Positions 1-8,741 of a stretch of DNA of 64,000 nt are shown here, piece by piece (within the stretch, counting starts at the first letter, position 1; each line of letters begins with the position of its first letter). This DNA comes from JALYUA01 sp039931865 (GTDB lineage Bacteria; Acidobacteriota; Thermoanaerobaculia; UBA5066; Gp7-AA6), in contig JBDTRB010000001.1 of the NCBI GenBank assembly GCA_039931865.1, forward strand, positions 1-64,000, read 5' to 3'. Below the pieces are notes generated by a model. That model was given only the letters and a program-made list of their open reading frames with translations. It did no database searches and was not told the origin of the DNA. The position numbers and the translations under genes are program-made.

Positions 1-73
1 GCATCCGGCCGAGCCGCTCGCCGGTGCCGTTCGCGGGGCGAACGGCACGTCCCGCAGTGAGCGGAGGCGACGG
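1..73 (-). repeat. Stop-abutting REP-like repeat, copy A
   Basis: Read on the minus strand, this begins directly after the etfA stop codon with CCGTCGCCTCCGCTCACT. It contains a perfect 11-bp inverted repeat, GTGCCGTTCGC/GCGAACGGCAC (24-34 and 38-48), with a 3-base loop. Near-copies start right after two other stop codons, at 48055 and 48982. There is no T-tract, so it is not a classical terminator, although the hairpin could protect 3' ends or stop transcription. The element may continue beyond the left edge. Confidence 0.7.
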
Positions 74-1039
74 TTATTCGGCCTTCGCGGCCCGCACCGC
101 CTTCGCGAGCTCCGGGATCGTCTGGAAGATGTCGCCCACGATCCCGTACGTCGCGACCTGGAAGATCGGCGCGTCCTTGTCCTTGTTGAGCGCTACGATC
201 ACCTTGGACGATCCCATGCCTGCCAGGTGCTGGATCGCTCCGGAAATGCCCGCCGCCACATAGAGCGTCGGGGAGACGACCTTGCCGGTCTGCCCGACCT
301 GATGTTGATGGTCGATCCATCCGGCGTCTACGACCGCGCGAGACGCGCCGAGCGCGGCGCCGAGTGCCTCCTGCAGATCGCGCACCAACGGCCAGTTCTC
401 GGGACCCTTGATGCCGCGGCCGCCCGAAACGATCACGTCGGCCTCCGACACGTCGATCTCCTTCGTCTCCGACGCCTCGATGCGGACGACCCGCGCGCGC
501 GGCGCGACGGCGGGTATCTCGAGCGTTTCTATTCGAGGCTCCGCCTCTTCCGACGGCTCGGCTGGAAAGACGTTCGGCCGGGTCGTCGCGATCTGGACTT
601 TCGATGCCCCGCAGTCGACTTCCGCGCGCGCCTTGCCCGAGTACACCGGCCTCCATCCGACCAGCTTGTCCGCCTCCAACCGCAGCTCCATCACGTCGGC
701 GAGGACGCCCGAGTCGTGCCGCGCGGCGAACCGGGGAGCGACGTCTTTCCCCATGGCAGTCGCTGCGATGAGAACGGCGTCCGGCGATTCCTTCGCCGTC
801 GCGGCATCCAGCGCGCCGACATACCCCTGACTGCTGTAGAGGGCGAGCTCTTCGCGGTCGGCGACGTACACCACCCCCGCGCCATATTTCCCGAGGTCGT
901 TCGCGAGCGCCGCGACGCCCTTGCCCGGCAGGACGGCCGCCACGGGCCCGCCGGCGAGGCGCCGGGCCACCGATAGCGCCTCGAGCGATGCCTTCCGGAT
1001 CTTTCCGTCCCGCTGTTCGATGAAGACGAGGAATTTCAT
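74..1039 (-). CDS. etfA: Electron transfer flavoprotein, alpha subunit
   Basis: EtfA pairs with EtfB to form the FAD-containing heterodimer that accepts electrons from acyl-CoA and other dehydrogenases and passes them to the quinone pool. The 321-residue length is normal for the family. The N-terminal half is the ETF alpha/beta domain. The C-terminal third carries the FAD-binding segment, with VGQTGKVVSP and the following GISGAIQHLAGM stretch near residues 245-275. It lies downstream of etfB across a 133-base spacer filled by an inverted heptamer repeat, and its ATG has no clear Shine-Dalgarno. The position after the fatty-acid genes fits a role in acyl-CoA redox metabolism. Confidence 0.97.
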   Translation of the reverse strand: MKFLVFIEQRDGKIRKASLEALSVARRLAGGPVAAVLPGKGVAALANDLGKYGAGVVYVADREELALYSSQGYVGALDAATAKESPDAVLIAATAMGKDVAPRFAARHDSGVLADVMELRLEADKLVGWRPVYSGKARAEVDCGASKVQIATTRPNVFPAEPSEEAEPRIETLEIPAVAPRARVVRIEASETKEIDVSEADVIVSGGRGIKGPENWPLVRDLQEALGAALGASRAVVDAGWIDHQHQVGQTGKVVSPTLYVAAGISGAIQHLAGMGSSKVIVALNKDKDAPIFQVATYGIVGDIFQTIPELAKAVRAAKAE

Positions 1040-1049
1040 GAGTGGCTTT

Positions 1050-1174
1050 CAGCTGTCAGCCTTCAGCTGTCAGCGGCTTTCTCCTGGATCGGTCACAATT
1101 CGCCTGTCGCCTCGCCTGGAACCCCTCGCCCCACGTGCAGAGAGCTGCTGGCTGACAGCTGACAGCTGACAGCT
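1050..1174. repeat. Inverted heptamer tandem repeat, GACAGCT family
   Basis: The left arm (1050-1074) is built of CAGCTGTC/AGC units and the right arm (1151-1172) of GCTGACA units (GACAGCT read with period 7). The arms are reverse complements and could form a long hairpin with a loop of about 75 bases between etfB and etfA. The element fills the intercistronic spacer and touches the etfB stop. This could influence the relative expression of the two subunits (inference). Confidence 0.75.
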
Positions 1175-1958
1175 ACAGAACCTTCGCTTCTTCCCGCAGG
1201 AGCCGCACCAGCTCTTTGGCCGCGGCGGCCGGGTCGTCCGCGGGAATCAGGCGCACCGCCTGGCGGGGAGCGGGAAGCTCGAGCTTGCGCCAGCGAGTCT
1301 TCGCGGCTGCCGGGTCCGCTTCGGGGATGCCGAGCTCCGCGAGCTTCTTCTCGGCGATCGGCTTCTTCTTCGCGCCCATGATCCCCTTCAGCGACGCGTA
1401 GCGCGGCTCGTTCAAACCCTTCTGAGCGGTTAGAACGACGGGGAGCGCGGATTCCACGATCTCGTGCGCGCCTTCGATCTCGCGGCTCGCCGTCACCTTC
1501 CCGTCTCCGATCTCGAGGTGCATCACGTTGGCGACGTGCGGCAGGTCGAGGAGCTCCGCCGTCATCGCTCCCACGAGCGACTCGTCGGGACCGACGCCCT
1601 TCTGCCCGAACCAGAAGAAATCAAAGGTCGCGGACTTCGCTACCGCGGCGAGGGCCTTCGAGATCCCGAGAGCGTCGAGGTTCTTCGTTTCCCCGGTATC
1701 GACCCACACGGCGTCGTCGGCGCCGCGCGCCAGGCACTCGCGCAGCCCGGTCTTGACGCGTTCCGGGCCCACGGAGACGACGGTCACGGTTCCCGCGCCC
1801 TTCGCCTCTTTCGTCTTCAACGCCTCTTCGAGCGCGTACTCGTCGTAGGGCGAGACGATCCATTTCACGTCGGATTCGTCAATCGACTTTCCGTCCGCGG
1901 CGATCTTGATCTTCGACTCCGTGTCCGGCACGTAGGCGATGGCGACGAGCGAGTTCAT
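1173..1958 (-). CDS. etfB: Electron transfer flavoprotein, beta subunit
   Basis: EtfB is the AMP-binding partner of EtfA in the soluble electron carrier that links flavin dehydrogenases to the respiratory chain. It is 261 residues long, typical for the family. The N-terminus has the usual YVPDTESKIKI strand. The family segment with DLPHVANV, followed by SREIEGAHEIVE and the region ending in GLNEPRYASLKGIMGAKKK, is present near residues 140-200. The ATG is preceded by AAGGAG, though at a long spacing. It starts 37 bases after fabF ends, so it is probably cotranscribed with the fatty-acid operon. Confidence 0.97.
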   Translation of the reverse strand: MNSLVAIAYVPDTESKIKIAADGKSIDESDVKWIVSPYDEYALEEALKTKEAKGAGTVTVVSVGPERVKTGLRECLARGADDAVWVDTGETKNLDALGISKALAAVAKSATFDFFWFGQKGVGPDESLVGAMTAELLDLPHVANVMHLEIGDGKVTASREIEGAHEIVESALPVVLTAQKGLNEPRYASLKGIMGAKKKPIAEKKLAELGIPEADPAAAKTRWRKLELPAPRQAVRLIPADDPAAAAKELVRLLREEAKVL

Positions 1959-1995
1959 GGGCGCGGAGACTCCTTCGGGCGGGGCCGACGCAAGG

Positions 1996-3255
1996 TCATT
2001 CGACTCTCTTCAGAATCAGGCTTCCATTCGTCCCGCCGAAGCCGAACGAGTTCGAGAGCGCATATCGGACTCTCGACTGCCGCGCCGTGTTCGGAACGTA
2101 GTCGAGATCGCAGGCCGGGTCGGGGTTGGTGTAGTTGATCGTCGGGGGCAGGACCTGGTGGAAGACGGTCAGCGCGCAGATCGCGGTCTCGAGGCCCCCC
2201 GCTGCGCCGAGGAGATGCCCGGTCATCGATTTCGTCGAGGACACCGCCATCTCGTAGGCGTGCGGCCCGAAGACGGTCTTGATGGCGAGCGTCTCCGCCT
2301 TGTCGCCCGCGGGAGTGGAGGTCCCGTGCGCGTTGATGTAGTCGATCGCATCGGAGGGGATCTCCGCATCGGCGAGCGCGTTGCGCATGACGCGCGCCGG
2401 ACCGTCCCCGTCCTCGGAAGGAGCGGCGATGTGAAAGGCATCGCCGGAGAGCCCGTAGCCGACCAGCTCGGCATAAATCCGCGCGCCGCGCCGCGTCGCC
2501 CCCTCCCACTCCTCCAGGATCACGAGGCCCGCTCCCTCTCCGATCACGAAGCCGTCCCGGTCCCGGTCCCAGGGCCGGGAGGCGCGGAGCGGATCGTCGT
2601 TGCGCGTCGAGAGCGCGCGCATCACGGCGAAGCCGCCGACCGCGAGCGGCGTGATGACCGACTCGGTGCCGCCGGCGATCGCGGCGTCGGCGTCGCCGTA
2701 CTGGATCATGCGATACGCCTCGCCGACGGCGTGCGCCCCGGTCGTACAGGCGGTGACGGTCGCGAGGTTGGGCCCCTTCATCCCGTACTTGATCGAGATG
2801 TTGCCGGCCGCTTCGTTCACGATGAGGCCCGTGATGAAGAAGGGGGAGATGACCTTCGGGTTTCCGCCGCTATCGAAATACCGGCGGGCCGTCTCCTCGA
2901 TCAAAGGAAGTCCGCCGATCCCCGACCCGATGATGACGGCGACGCGCTCCCGGTTTTCGTCCGTCACCTGGAAGCCCGAGTCCTCCATCGCGAAGTGGGC
3001 GGCCCCCATCGCGTAGTGGATGAAGGTGTCCATCTTCTTGATTTCCTTCTTCTCGATGTAGAGAGAAGGATCGAAGCCCTTCACCTCGCCGGCGATCCGG
3101 CAGGTGAGGCGCGAGGCGTCAAAGCGGGTGATCGGGCCTATGCCGTTCCGGCCCGCGAGAAGGGCGTCCCAGTTTTCCGCGTTGCCGATGGCGAGCGGAG
3201 AAACCAGGCCGACCCCCGTCACGGCCACGCGGCGGGGAGAGGCGAAGCGGGGCAT
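1996..3255 (-). CDS. fabF: 3-oxoacyl-ACP synthase II
   Basis: FabF condenses malonyl-ACP with a growing acyl-ACP in type II fatty acid synthesis. The 419 residues match the family. The Cys-His-His triad is visible: Cys170 in TACTTGA, His310 in INAHGTSTP, and His347 in KSMTGHLLGAAGG. It begins 6 bases after the acpP stop, so carrier protein and synthase are almost certainly cotranscribed, and no independent ribosome-binding site is evident. This acpP-fabF pairing is very common in bacteria. Confidence 0.98.
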   Translation of the reverse strand: MPRFASPRRVAVTGVGLVSPLAIGNAENWDALLAGRNGIGPITRFDASRLTCRIAGEVKGFDPSLYIEKKEIKKMDTFIHYAMGAAHFAMEDSGFQVTDENRERVAVIIGSGIGGLPLIEETARRYFDSGGNPKVISPFFITGLIVNEAAGNISIKYGMKGPNLATVTACTTGAHAVGEAYRMIQYGDADAAIAGGTESVITPLAVGGFAVMRALSTRNDDPLRASRPWDRDRDGFVIGEGAGLVILEEWEGATRRGARIYAELVGYGLSGDAFHIAAPSEDGDGPARVMRNALADAEIPSDAIDYINAHGTSTPAGDKAETLAIKTVFGPHAYEMAVSSTKSMTGHLLGAAGGLETAICALTVFHQVLPPTINYTNPDPACDLDYVPNTARQSRVRYALSNSFGFGGTNGSLILKRVE

Positions 3256-3261
3256 GTTTCG

Positions 3262-3501
3262 TCAGGCTTGCGAGGAGTTCTTCTGAATGTACTCGACGGC
3301 GTCCTTGACCTTCTGGATCTTCTCCGCGGCCTCGTCCGGGATCTCGATGTTGAAGGCTTCCTCGAAGGCCATGACGAGCTCGACCGTGTCCAGCGAATCG
3401 GCGCCCAGGTCGTCGACGAATGACGCTTCGGGCGTCACCTCGTTGGCATCGACGCCGAGCTGCTCGACGATGATGCTCTTGACCTTCTCTTCCACACTCA
3501 T
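3262..3501 (-). CDS. acpP: Acyl carrier protein
   Basis: This small acidic protein carries the growing acyl chain on a 4'-phosphopantetheine arm. The 79 residues include the modification motif GADSLDTVE with the target serine at position 36, followed by the acidic helix LVMAFEEAF. The start is well supported by GGGAGGA 6-7 bases upstream of the ATG. The 279-base gap to fabG holds a GGGAATC-type repeat, so acpP may have its own promoter; a TATTTT box lies about 25 bases upstream (weak). Confidence 0.98.
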   Translation of the reverse strand: MSVEEKVKSIIVEQLGVDANEVTPEASFVDDLGADSLDTVELVMAFEEAFNIEIPDEAAEKIQKVKDAVEYIQKNSSQA

Positions 3502-3617
3502 TTCGATCCTCCCCTTCCCTGCGAAAATACCGCCCTGTTTCTATCCGATGCGCCCGGCCCGGGCGGCGGGGCCCAACCGTATAAGGGAAGGGCGCGGGAG
3601 GTCAAATCGGAGCAGGT

Positions 3618-3764
3618 TCGGGAATCGGGAGCCGAGCGACCAGCGGGAGCGAGACGGCCGCGGTACTCCGCGGTCAACTCGCCTTGCCTGATCGGGAATC
3701 GGGAAACCCGGGGTTAAGAATTTCCTCGCCCTTCGATTCCCGATTCCCGATTACCGATTCCCGG
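3618..3764. repeat. GGGAATC-family intergenic repeat with palindromic core
   Basis: The element has GGGAATC units, then a core of roughly 55 bases containing CCGCGGTACTCCGCGG (a palindrome with a TACT centre), then GATTCCC units in inverted orientation. Related cores occur at 25367, 25800 (inverted) and 43330. It fills most of the acpP-fabG gap (3502-3780), where I see no gene. The layout resembles short tandem heptanucleotide repeats or a small non-autonomous element. Confidence 0.8.
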
Positions 3765-3780
3765 CGAGGCCCCGCCCCGG

Positions 3781-4521
3781 CTAGATCAACAGCCCCCCCG
3801 ACACATTCAGCACGATCCCGGTCACGTAGGCCGCCTCTTCCGACGCCAGGTAAGCGACTGCCGACGCGACGTCGGAGGGCTCGCCCAGCCGGCCGAGCGG
3901 GATCTGGCCCGAGAGGGTCTGCCGCGCCTCTTCCGTCATTTTCGACGTCATCGCGGTCGCGATGAAGCCCGGAGCGACCGCGTTGCAGGTGATGTTTCGG
4001 GAGGCGAGCTCCCGCGCGACCGACTTGGTGAAACCGATCACCCCGGCCTTCGAAGCCGCGTAGTTGGCCTGGCCCGCGTTGCCCATCATGCCCACTACCG
4101 ACGTGACGTTGACGATCCTCCCGTAGCGCTTCTTGACCATGGACTTGATGACCGCCTGAGTGAGGAGAAAGACGCCGGTCAGGTTCGTCCCGATGACCCG
4201 GTCCCACGACTCCCGGGACATGCGCAGCAGCAGGTTGTCCTCGGTGACCCCGGCGTTGTTGACGAGCACGTCCACCGGCCCCTCCGCGAGGGCGGATTTT
4301 GCGCCAGCTTCGATGGATGTGGCATCCGAAAGATCCAGCGGGAGCGCCCGCGCCCGGCCGCCCGCCTCCGTGATTCCAGCGACCACGCGCTCGAGATCCG
4401 CGGCCGTTCTCGCCGCCGCGACCACGAACGCTCCCTCGGAGGCGAGCCGGCGCGCCACGGCCTCCCCGATGCCCCGCGACGCCCCGGTGACGAGCGCGGT
4501 CCTGCCTTCGAAACGGTTCAT
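3781..4521 (-). CDS. fabG: 3-oxoacyl-ACP reductase
   Basis: FabG is the NADPH-dependent reductase of the beta-keto step in fatty acid elongation and belongs to the short-chain dehydrogenase/reductase superfamily. Its 246 residues carry the nucleotide loop TGASRGIG (12-19), the NNAG motif (88-91), and the catalytic Ser141, Tyr154 and Lys158 (YAASK). The C-terminus ends in GLLI, usual for FabG. GGGGGAGAC directly precedes the ATG, giving a clear ribosome-binding site. It sits between the beta-lactamase-like gene and acpP in the fab operon. Confidence 0.97.
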   Translation of the reverse strand: MNRFEGRTALVTGASRGIGEAVARRLASEGAFVVAAARTAADLERVVAGITEAGGRARALPLDLSDATSIEAGAKSALAEGPVDVLVNNAGVTEDNLLLRMSRESWDRVIGTNLTGVFLLTQAVIKSMVKKRYGRIVNVTSVVGMMGNAGQANYAASKAGVIGFTKSVARELASRNITCNAVAPGFIATAMTSKMTEEARQTLSGQIPLGRLGEPSDVASAVAYLASEEAAYVTGIVLNVSGGLLI

Positions 4522-4540
4522 GTCTCCCCCACTCCGGATC

Positions 4541-5527
4541 CTACTCGGGCTTCGCCGTCACGTCCGGCAGGGCGCGCGTCCAGGCCGCGACGATCGCGCG
4601 CGCCACGTCCGCGATCGCGAGAATGGAGGGATGGTCAGCGGACGAGGCGCTGTCGGAATCGCTTCCGTCCGTCAGGATCGCGATCGCGAAGCGCCCCTTC
4701 TTGGTCCGCAGGATGCCGGCGTCGTTTCGGACGCCGTGCATCGAACCTGACTTTCCGGCCCACAGATCTTCGGAGGAAAACCGGCGTGCGATCCGCAGCC
4801 GGGTCGGCTCTTTGTCGAGATACGCAAAAATGCGAAGGGAGGAAGCTCGGTCGAGGAGCTCTCCCCGGGCGACGCGCGCCATCCACTCCGCCGCGTCGCG
4901 GGGAGTCAGGAGGCCCAGCCGAAACCCTTTCCACGGCGAAGGCGTTTCGGAGGAGCGCGTCAACGCCGGGAGCTTTGCGAACAGCCGGTACCGGGGAAAG
5001 CCGAGCGCGGCCATCCGGGCGTTGATCCTTTCGATCCCGAGACGGTCGATCCACGCGTTCGTGGCGGTGTTGTCGGACGGGCCGATCATCAGGGTCAGGA
5101 GGTCGTTCCACGTCGGGCTCAACCCCGGGTCCAGGATCAAAAGGGTGCCAGATCCGCTCGCTTTCTTCTCGTCGGTCAGCGTCCATCGCCCGGCGAGGTC
5201 GATCTCTCCGTCGCGGACCCGCGCCATCGCTTCGGAGAGGATCCCGATCTTGACCACGGACGCCGCTTCGAACTCCTGGTCCGCCCTGTTTTCATAAACG
5301 CGACCGCTCTCGAGATGCCGCGCCGAGACCCCGATGCGGCACCCGCAACGCCGTGAGGCCGCCGCGACGGCGCCGTCGAGCGCCGCCGCGCTTCCCTCCG
5401 GAATTGTGCCGGTGGTCGCGCAGGAGGAGACGAGCACCGGGACCAGGAGGAGGACAGCCCGGGCGGAGCCGCTCCACGCCCGCGCGAGACCCCTGAAGAC
5501 GCTCCCGGAAGCCCGGCTCGCCGTCAT
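4541..5527 (-). CDS. Class A beta-lactamase-like serine hydrolase, lipoprotein
   Basis: This 328-residue protein is predicted to be exported and lipid-anchored, because a hydrophobic stretch ends in VLVSSC with Cys36 as a lipobox cysteine. The penicillin-recognising fold is indicated by SVVK (Ser90, Lys93), the SDN loop (151-153), a possible omega-loop Glu194 in SSETPS, and KSG (259-261) replacing KTG. Real beta-lactamases and housekeeping serine hydrolases share these motifs, so resistance cannot be claimed. Its ATG overlaps the fabD stop as TGATG, which implies translational coupling. That position inside a fatty-acid operon is odd and may point to a cell-envelope role. Confidence 0.85.
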   Translation of the reverse strand: MTASRASGSVFRGLARAWSGSARAVLLLVPVLVSSCATTGTIPEGSAAALDGAVAAASRRCGCRIGVSARHLESGRVYENRADQEFEAASVVKIGILSEAMARVRDGEIDLAGRWTLTDEKKASGSGTLLILDPGLSPTWNDLLTLMIGPSDNTATNAWIDRLGIERINARMAALGFPRYRLFAKLPALTRSSETPSPWKGFRLGLLTPRDAAEWMARVARGELLDRASSLRIFAYLDKEPTRLRIARRFSSEDLWAGKSGSMHGVRNDAGILRTKKGRFAIAILTDGSDSDSASSADHPSILAIADVARAIVAAWTRALPDVTAKPE

Positions 5528-6429
5528 CAGGCGAAGTTCTCCAGCCGGATCGAGCGGTCGATGCGTTTCACCAGCCCCGAAAGCACCGTCCCCGGACCGA
5601 TCTCCAGGACGCGGTCGACGCCGTCGGCGGCCAGGCGCCGGACGGTCTCGACCCAGCGGACAGGCCCGTCGATCTGCCGGCCGAGCGCGTCGCGCAGCTC
5701 ACCGGCGTTCACGACCGGCCGCGCGTCCACGTTCGTGACGACCGGAATCCGCGCGTCCGCCATAGCCGCGTCGCGCAGGAGTGGCTCCAGGCGCTCGCGC
5801 GCGGGCGCCATCAGCGCGCAGTGGAAGGGAGCGGAGACCGCCAGCGGGATTGCGCGCTTTGCGCCCAGCGCCGTGCACGCCAGGCAGGCCCGGCCGACCG
5901 CCGCGGAGTGCCCCGCGATGACGGTCTGTTCCGGGGAGTTGAAGTTCGCGGGCGCGACGATCTGGCCCTGCGCCGCTTCCGCGCACGAAGCCTCCACGTC
6001 CTCCGCGGAAAGGCCGAGAATCGCCGCCATGGAACCGACGCCGGGAGGGACCGCCTCCTGCATGAACCGGCCGCGCTCCCGCACGAGCCGCAGGGCGTCG
6101 GCAAAGCTCAGCGTCCCGGCGGCCACGAGCGCAGAGTACTCGCCGAGAGAGTGTCCCGCGGCGAACGCGACGTCCGAGAGCCTTTGCGGCGACGCCGATT
6201 CGAGCTCGCGCAGCGCGGCGATCGAGTGCGTCAGGATCGCCGGCTGAGTGTTGATCGTCGAGCGGAGCTCTTCTTCGGGCCCTTCGAAGCAGAGGGCAGA
6301 AAGCTCGAATCCGAGCGCCGAGTCGGCCTCCGCGAAGACGCGCCGCGCCGCCTCCGAGGCCTCGTAGAGCGCCTTTCCCATCCCGACGGATTGCGAGCCC
6401 TGGCCGGGAAAGAGAAGTGCCAGCGACAT
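5527..6429 (-). CDS. fabD: Malonyl CoA-ACP transacylase
   Basis: FabD moves the malonyl group from CoA to ACP and so supplies the extender unit for FabH and FabF. The 300-residue chain starts with the family signature FPGQGSQ and has the nucleophile Ser94 in GHSLGEY and His203 in SAPFHC. It lies 59 bases after fabH. It overlaps the following beta-lactamase-like gene by one base (TGATG). Confidence 0.97.
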   Translation of the reverse strand: MSLALLFPGQGSQSVGMGKALYEASEAARRVFAEADSALGFELSALCFEGPEEELRSTINTQPAILTHSIAALRELESASPQRLSDVAFAAGHSLGEYSALVAAGTLSFADALRLVRERGRFMQEAVPPGVGSMAAILGLSAEDVEASCAEAAQGQIVAPANFNSPEQTVIAGHSAAVGRACLACTALGAKRAIPLAVSAPFHCALMAPARERLEPLLRDAAMADARIPVVTNVDARPVVNAGELRDALGRQIDGPVRWVETVRRLAADGVDRVLEIGPGTVLSGLVKRIDRSIRLENFA

Positions 6430-6488
6430 GCGAAGAGCCTAACGCCGAACGGGTCGCGGGCCGAAGCGCGCCGCGCAGGCGGGCCGTC

Positions 6489-7472
6489 TCACCAGCGTAC
6501 CAGGACGGATCCCCAGACGAGGCCGGCGCCGAAGGCCGTCATCAGGATGAGATCCCCGCTCTTGATCATTCCGCCGCGCACACACTCGTCCAGAGCGATC
6601 GGGATCGAAGCTGCCGAGGTGTTTCCGTAGCGGTCGACGTTCTTGAAGACCCGGTCGGCGGGAAACTTCATCCGCTCTCCGACGGCGTCGATGATCCGCG
6701 CGTTCGCCTGGTGCGGAATGAAGAGCCGGATTTCCTCCTTTTCGAAGCCCTGCTCCGCGAGCAGCTCGGAGCTCACGTCCGCCATCGCCTTCACCGCGAC
6801 CTTGAACGTCTCGTTGCCGCGCATCCGGATGAAGGAGAGCCGGTCCTCTTGCGTTTTAGGGTCGTTCGCCGGATGGTTCGATCCCCCTCCCGGCATGGAG
6901 ATGAAATCGCTGTAGCTCCCGTTCGACTTCATGCGGCTGCCGAGAATGCCGTGGTCGCCGCGGGTGGCCTGGAGGACGACCGCCCCGGCGCCATCGCCGA
7001 AAAGGACGCAGGTCGAGCGGTCCGTCCAGTCGACGTACCGCGACAGGATCTCGCCACCGATCACGAGGACGTTCTCCGCCTTGTGCGACTGGATGAGCCC
7101 GTCCGCAAGATGCAGCGCGTAGAGAAACCCGACGCAGGCCGCAGACACGTCCGACGCCGCCGCCCGGGTCGCGCCGATGTTGCGCTGCACCAGGCACGAC
7201 GTCGCCGGAAACAGCATGTCCGACGAAATCGTCCCCACGAGGATCATGTCCAGGTCTTCGGGCTTCACCTTCGCGCGCTTCAATGCCTCCAGAGCGGCGT
7301 GCGTGCAGAGGTCGGAGAACTTCTCGCCGGGAGAGACGATGTGCCGCTCGCGGATCCCGGTGCGGTCCCGGATCCACTGATCGGAGGTGTTGACGAGCTT
7401 TTCGAGATCGGCGTTCGTCAGGAGCTTCTTCGGAACCCCGGCGCCGGTTCCGATGATCTTCGCGCGCATCAT
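6489..7472 (-). CDS. fabH: 3-oxoacyl-ACP synthase III
   Basis: FabH performs the first condensation of fatty acid synthesis, joining an acyl-CoA primer to malonyl-ACP. In 327 residues it carries the catalytic triad Cys113 (SAACVGF), His254 (IPHQANARI) and Asn284 (YGNTSAAS). The gene begins with two successive ATG codons (7472 and 7469); the first is used here and no strong ribosome-binding site separates them. It follows plsX by 43 bases, the classic plsX-fabH-fabD order. Confidence 0.97.
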   Translation of the reverse strand: MMRAKIIGTGAGVPKKLLTNADLEKLVNTSDQWIRDRTGIRERHIVSPGEKFSDLCTHAALEALKRAKVKPEDLDMILVGTISSDMLFPATSCLVQRNIGATRAAASDVSAACVGFLYALHLADGLIQSHKAENVLVIGGEILSRYVDWTDRSTCVLFGDGAGAVVLQATRGDHGILGSRMKSNGSYSDFISMPGGGSNHPANDPKTQEDRLSFIRMRGNETFKVAVKAMADVSSELLAEQGFEKEEIRLFIPHQANARIIDAVGERMKFPADRVFKNVDRYGNTSAASIPIALDECVRGGMIKSGDLILMTAFGAGLVWGSVLVRW

Positions 7473-7515
7473 GGCGCGGCTCGCAATTCGATCCCCGCCG
7501 GAAGCAGAGGAGCGC

Positions 7516-8532
7516 CTACCCCTGCGCCTGCGCGTCGCGCGTGTGCAGCTCGGCGATCGAGGACTGGATCTTCTCGGCGAGATTCTGGCGGGAAAACTCG
7601 GCCGCGAGGCGAATGGCGTTCTTGATCGCCTTCGCGCTCGAGCGGCCGTGGCAGATGATCACGCATCCCTTGAGACCCAGAAGCGGCGCCCCGCCGTATT
7701 CGGAATAGTCGAGTCGCGTCTTGAAGCTCCGGAACGCGGAGCGCGACAGCAGGAAGCCGACGGAGGCCTGAAGCGTCTTCTTGATCTCCTCACGGAGAAG
7801 CTGTTCGACCATTTCAGACAGCGATTCCGACACCTTCAGGATGACGTTGCCCGTGAACCCGTCGGTGACGATGACGTCCACCTTGCCGGTGAAGACATCC
7901 CGCCCCTCGACATTGCCGATGAAGTTCAGCCCCGCTTCCTTGAGCCCTTTGAAGGCCTCCTTCGTCCGATCCGTTCCCTTCGAGTCCTCCTCGCCGATCG
8001 ACATGAGCCCGATCGAAGGATTCGGCTTCCCGAAGGCGAGCTGGGCGTAGAGCGATCCCATAACCGCGAATTCCTTGAAGTGGGACGTCTTCGCTTCGGG
8101 GTTGGCTCCGACGTCGAGCAGCAGACAGTGTCCGGAGAGATTGGGAAGCACGGTCGCGAGCGCCGGCCGGTCGACGCCCTCGATGGTGCCGATCACCATT
8201 TTCGCCGAAACCATGGCCGCGCCGGTGTGGCCTGCGGACACGAGCCCCGCGGCCCTCCCGTCGCGAACGCAGTTCGCCGCGATGCGGATGGAGGAATTGC
8301 GTTTCTTCCGGATCGCCGCCGTCGCCGGATCGTCCATTTCGACCACCTCGGTCGCTTCGACGATCTCGATCTGCCGTCCGGCGTCACCCGCCGCCGCGAG
8401 AAGCGGCTCGAGCGCCGCTGGCTTTCCGACGAGGAGCGAGGAGATTCCAAACTCCCGCGCCGCCGCGATGGCGCCGTCCACGTTCACGCGCGGCGCGTGA
8501 TCGCCGCCCATCGCATCGACCGCGATCCGCAT
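7516..8532 (-). CDS. plsX: Phosphate acyltransferase
   Basis: PlsX converts acyl-ACP to acyl-phosphate, the donor for PlsY in phosphatidic acid synthesis, and works at the inner face of the membrane. The chosen ATG gives 338 residues beginning MRIAVDAMGGDHAP, the standard PlsX N-terminus. A GTG at 8559 would add nine residues; it sits 9 bases after a TATAAT box and could be a leaderless start, so the N-terminus is not settled. Later family features include CEGCVIICHGRSS-like sequence near residue 280 (here GLKGCVIICHG). It heads the fab operon. Confidence 0.95.
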   Translation of the reverse strand: MRIAVDAMGGDHAPRVNVDGAIAAAREFGISSLLVGKPAALEPLLAAAGDAGRQIEIVEATEVVEMDDPATAAIRKKRNSSIRIAANCVRDGRAAGLVSAGHTGAAMVSAKMVIGTIEGVDRPALATVLPNLSGHCLLLDVGANPEAKTSHFKEFAVMGSLYAQLAFGKPNPSIGLMSIGEEDSKGTDRTKEAFKGLKEAGLNFIGNVEGRDVFTGKVDVIVTDGFTGNVILKVSESLSEMVEQLLREEIKKTLQASVGFLLSRSAFRSFKTRLDYSEYGGAPLLGLKGCVIICHGRSSAKAIKNAIRLAAEFSRQNLAEKIQSSIAELHTRDAQAQG

Positions 8533-8568
8533 GATCAGAGAGTGAACCTCGTTCGGCACGCTCCCGGG

Positions 8569-8574
8569 ATTATA
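8569..8574 (-). promoter_or_regulatory. -10 box upstream of plsX/fab operon
   Basis: A perfect TATAAT on the minus strand ends 9 bases before a GTG (8559) and about 36 bases before the conventional plsX ATG. No convincing -35 box is seen 17 bases upstream (CTTCCG). It is the best promoter candidate for the plsX-fab operon. Confidence 0.5.
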
Positions 8575-8587
8575 GCGAGAGGGAATC

Positions 8588-8728
8588 GAGGCGGAAGGGG
8601 GCAGGAAGGCGAAGGGCGGAGAAGGCGAACGTGACAGGCGACAGGAAAACTGGAACAGGGGCCGGACGTTTCAGGAACACACCTTTCAGAAACGCCCTGC
8701 GCCGTTCGCCCTACCCCCTTCGCCTGCG
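8588..8728. repeat. Inverted heptamer repeat, TTCGCCC/GGCGAAG family
   Basis: Degenerate GGCGAAG-type units at 8588-8630 are mirrored by TTCGCCC-type units at 8700-8728. The element lies between rpmF and plsX, in a gap (8575-8741) with no other visible content. A single-arm relative occurs at 12041. Confidence 0.6.
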
Positions 8729-8741
8729 TGAGCGAGCGCGC

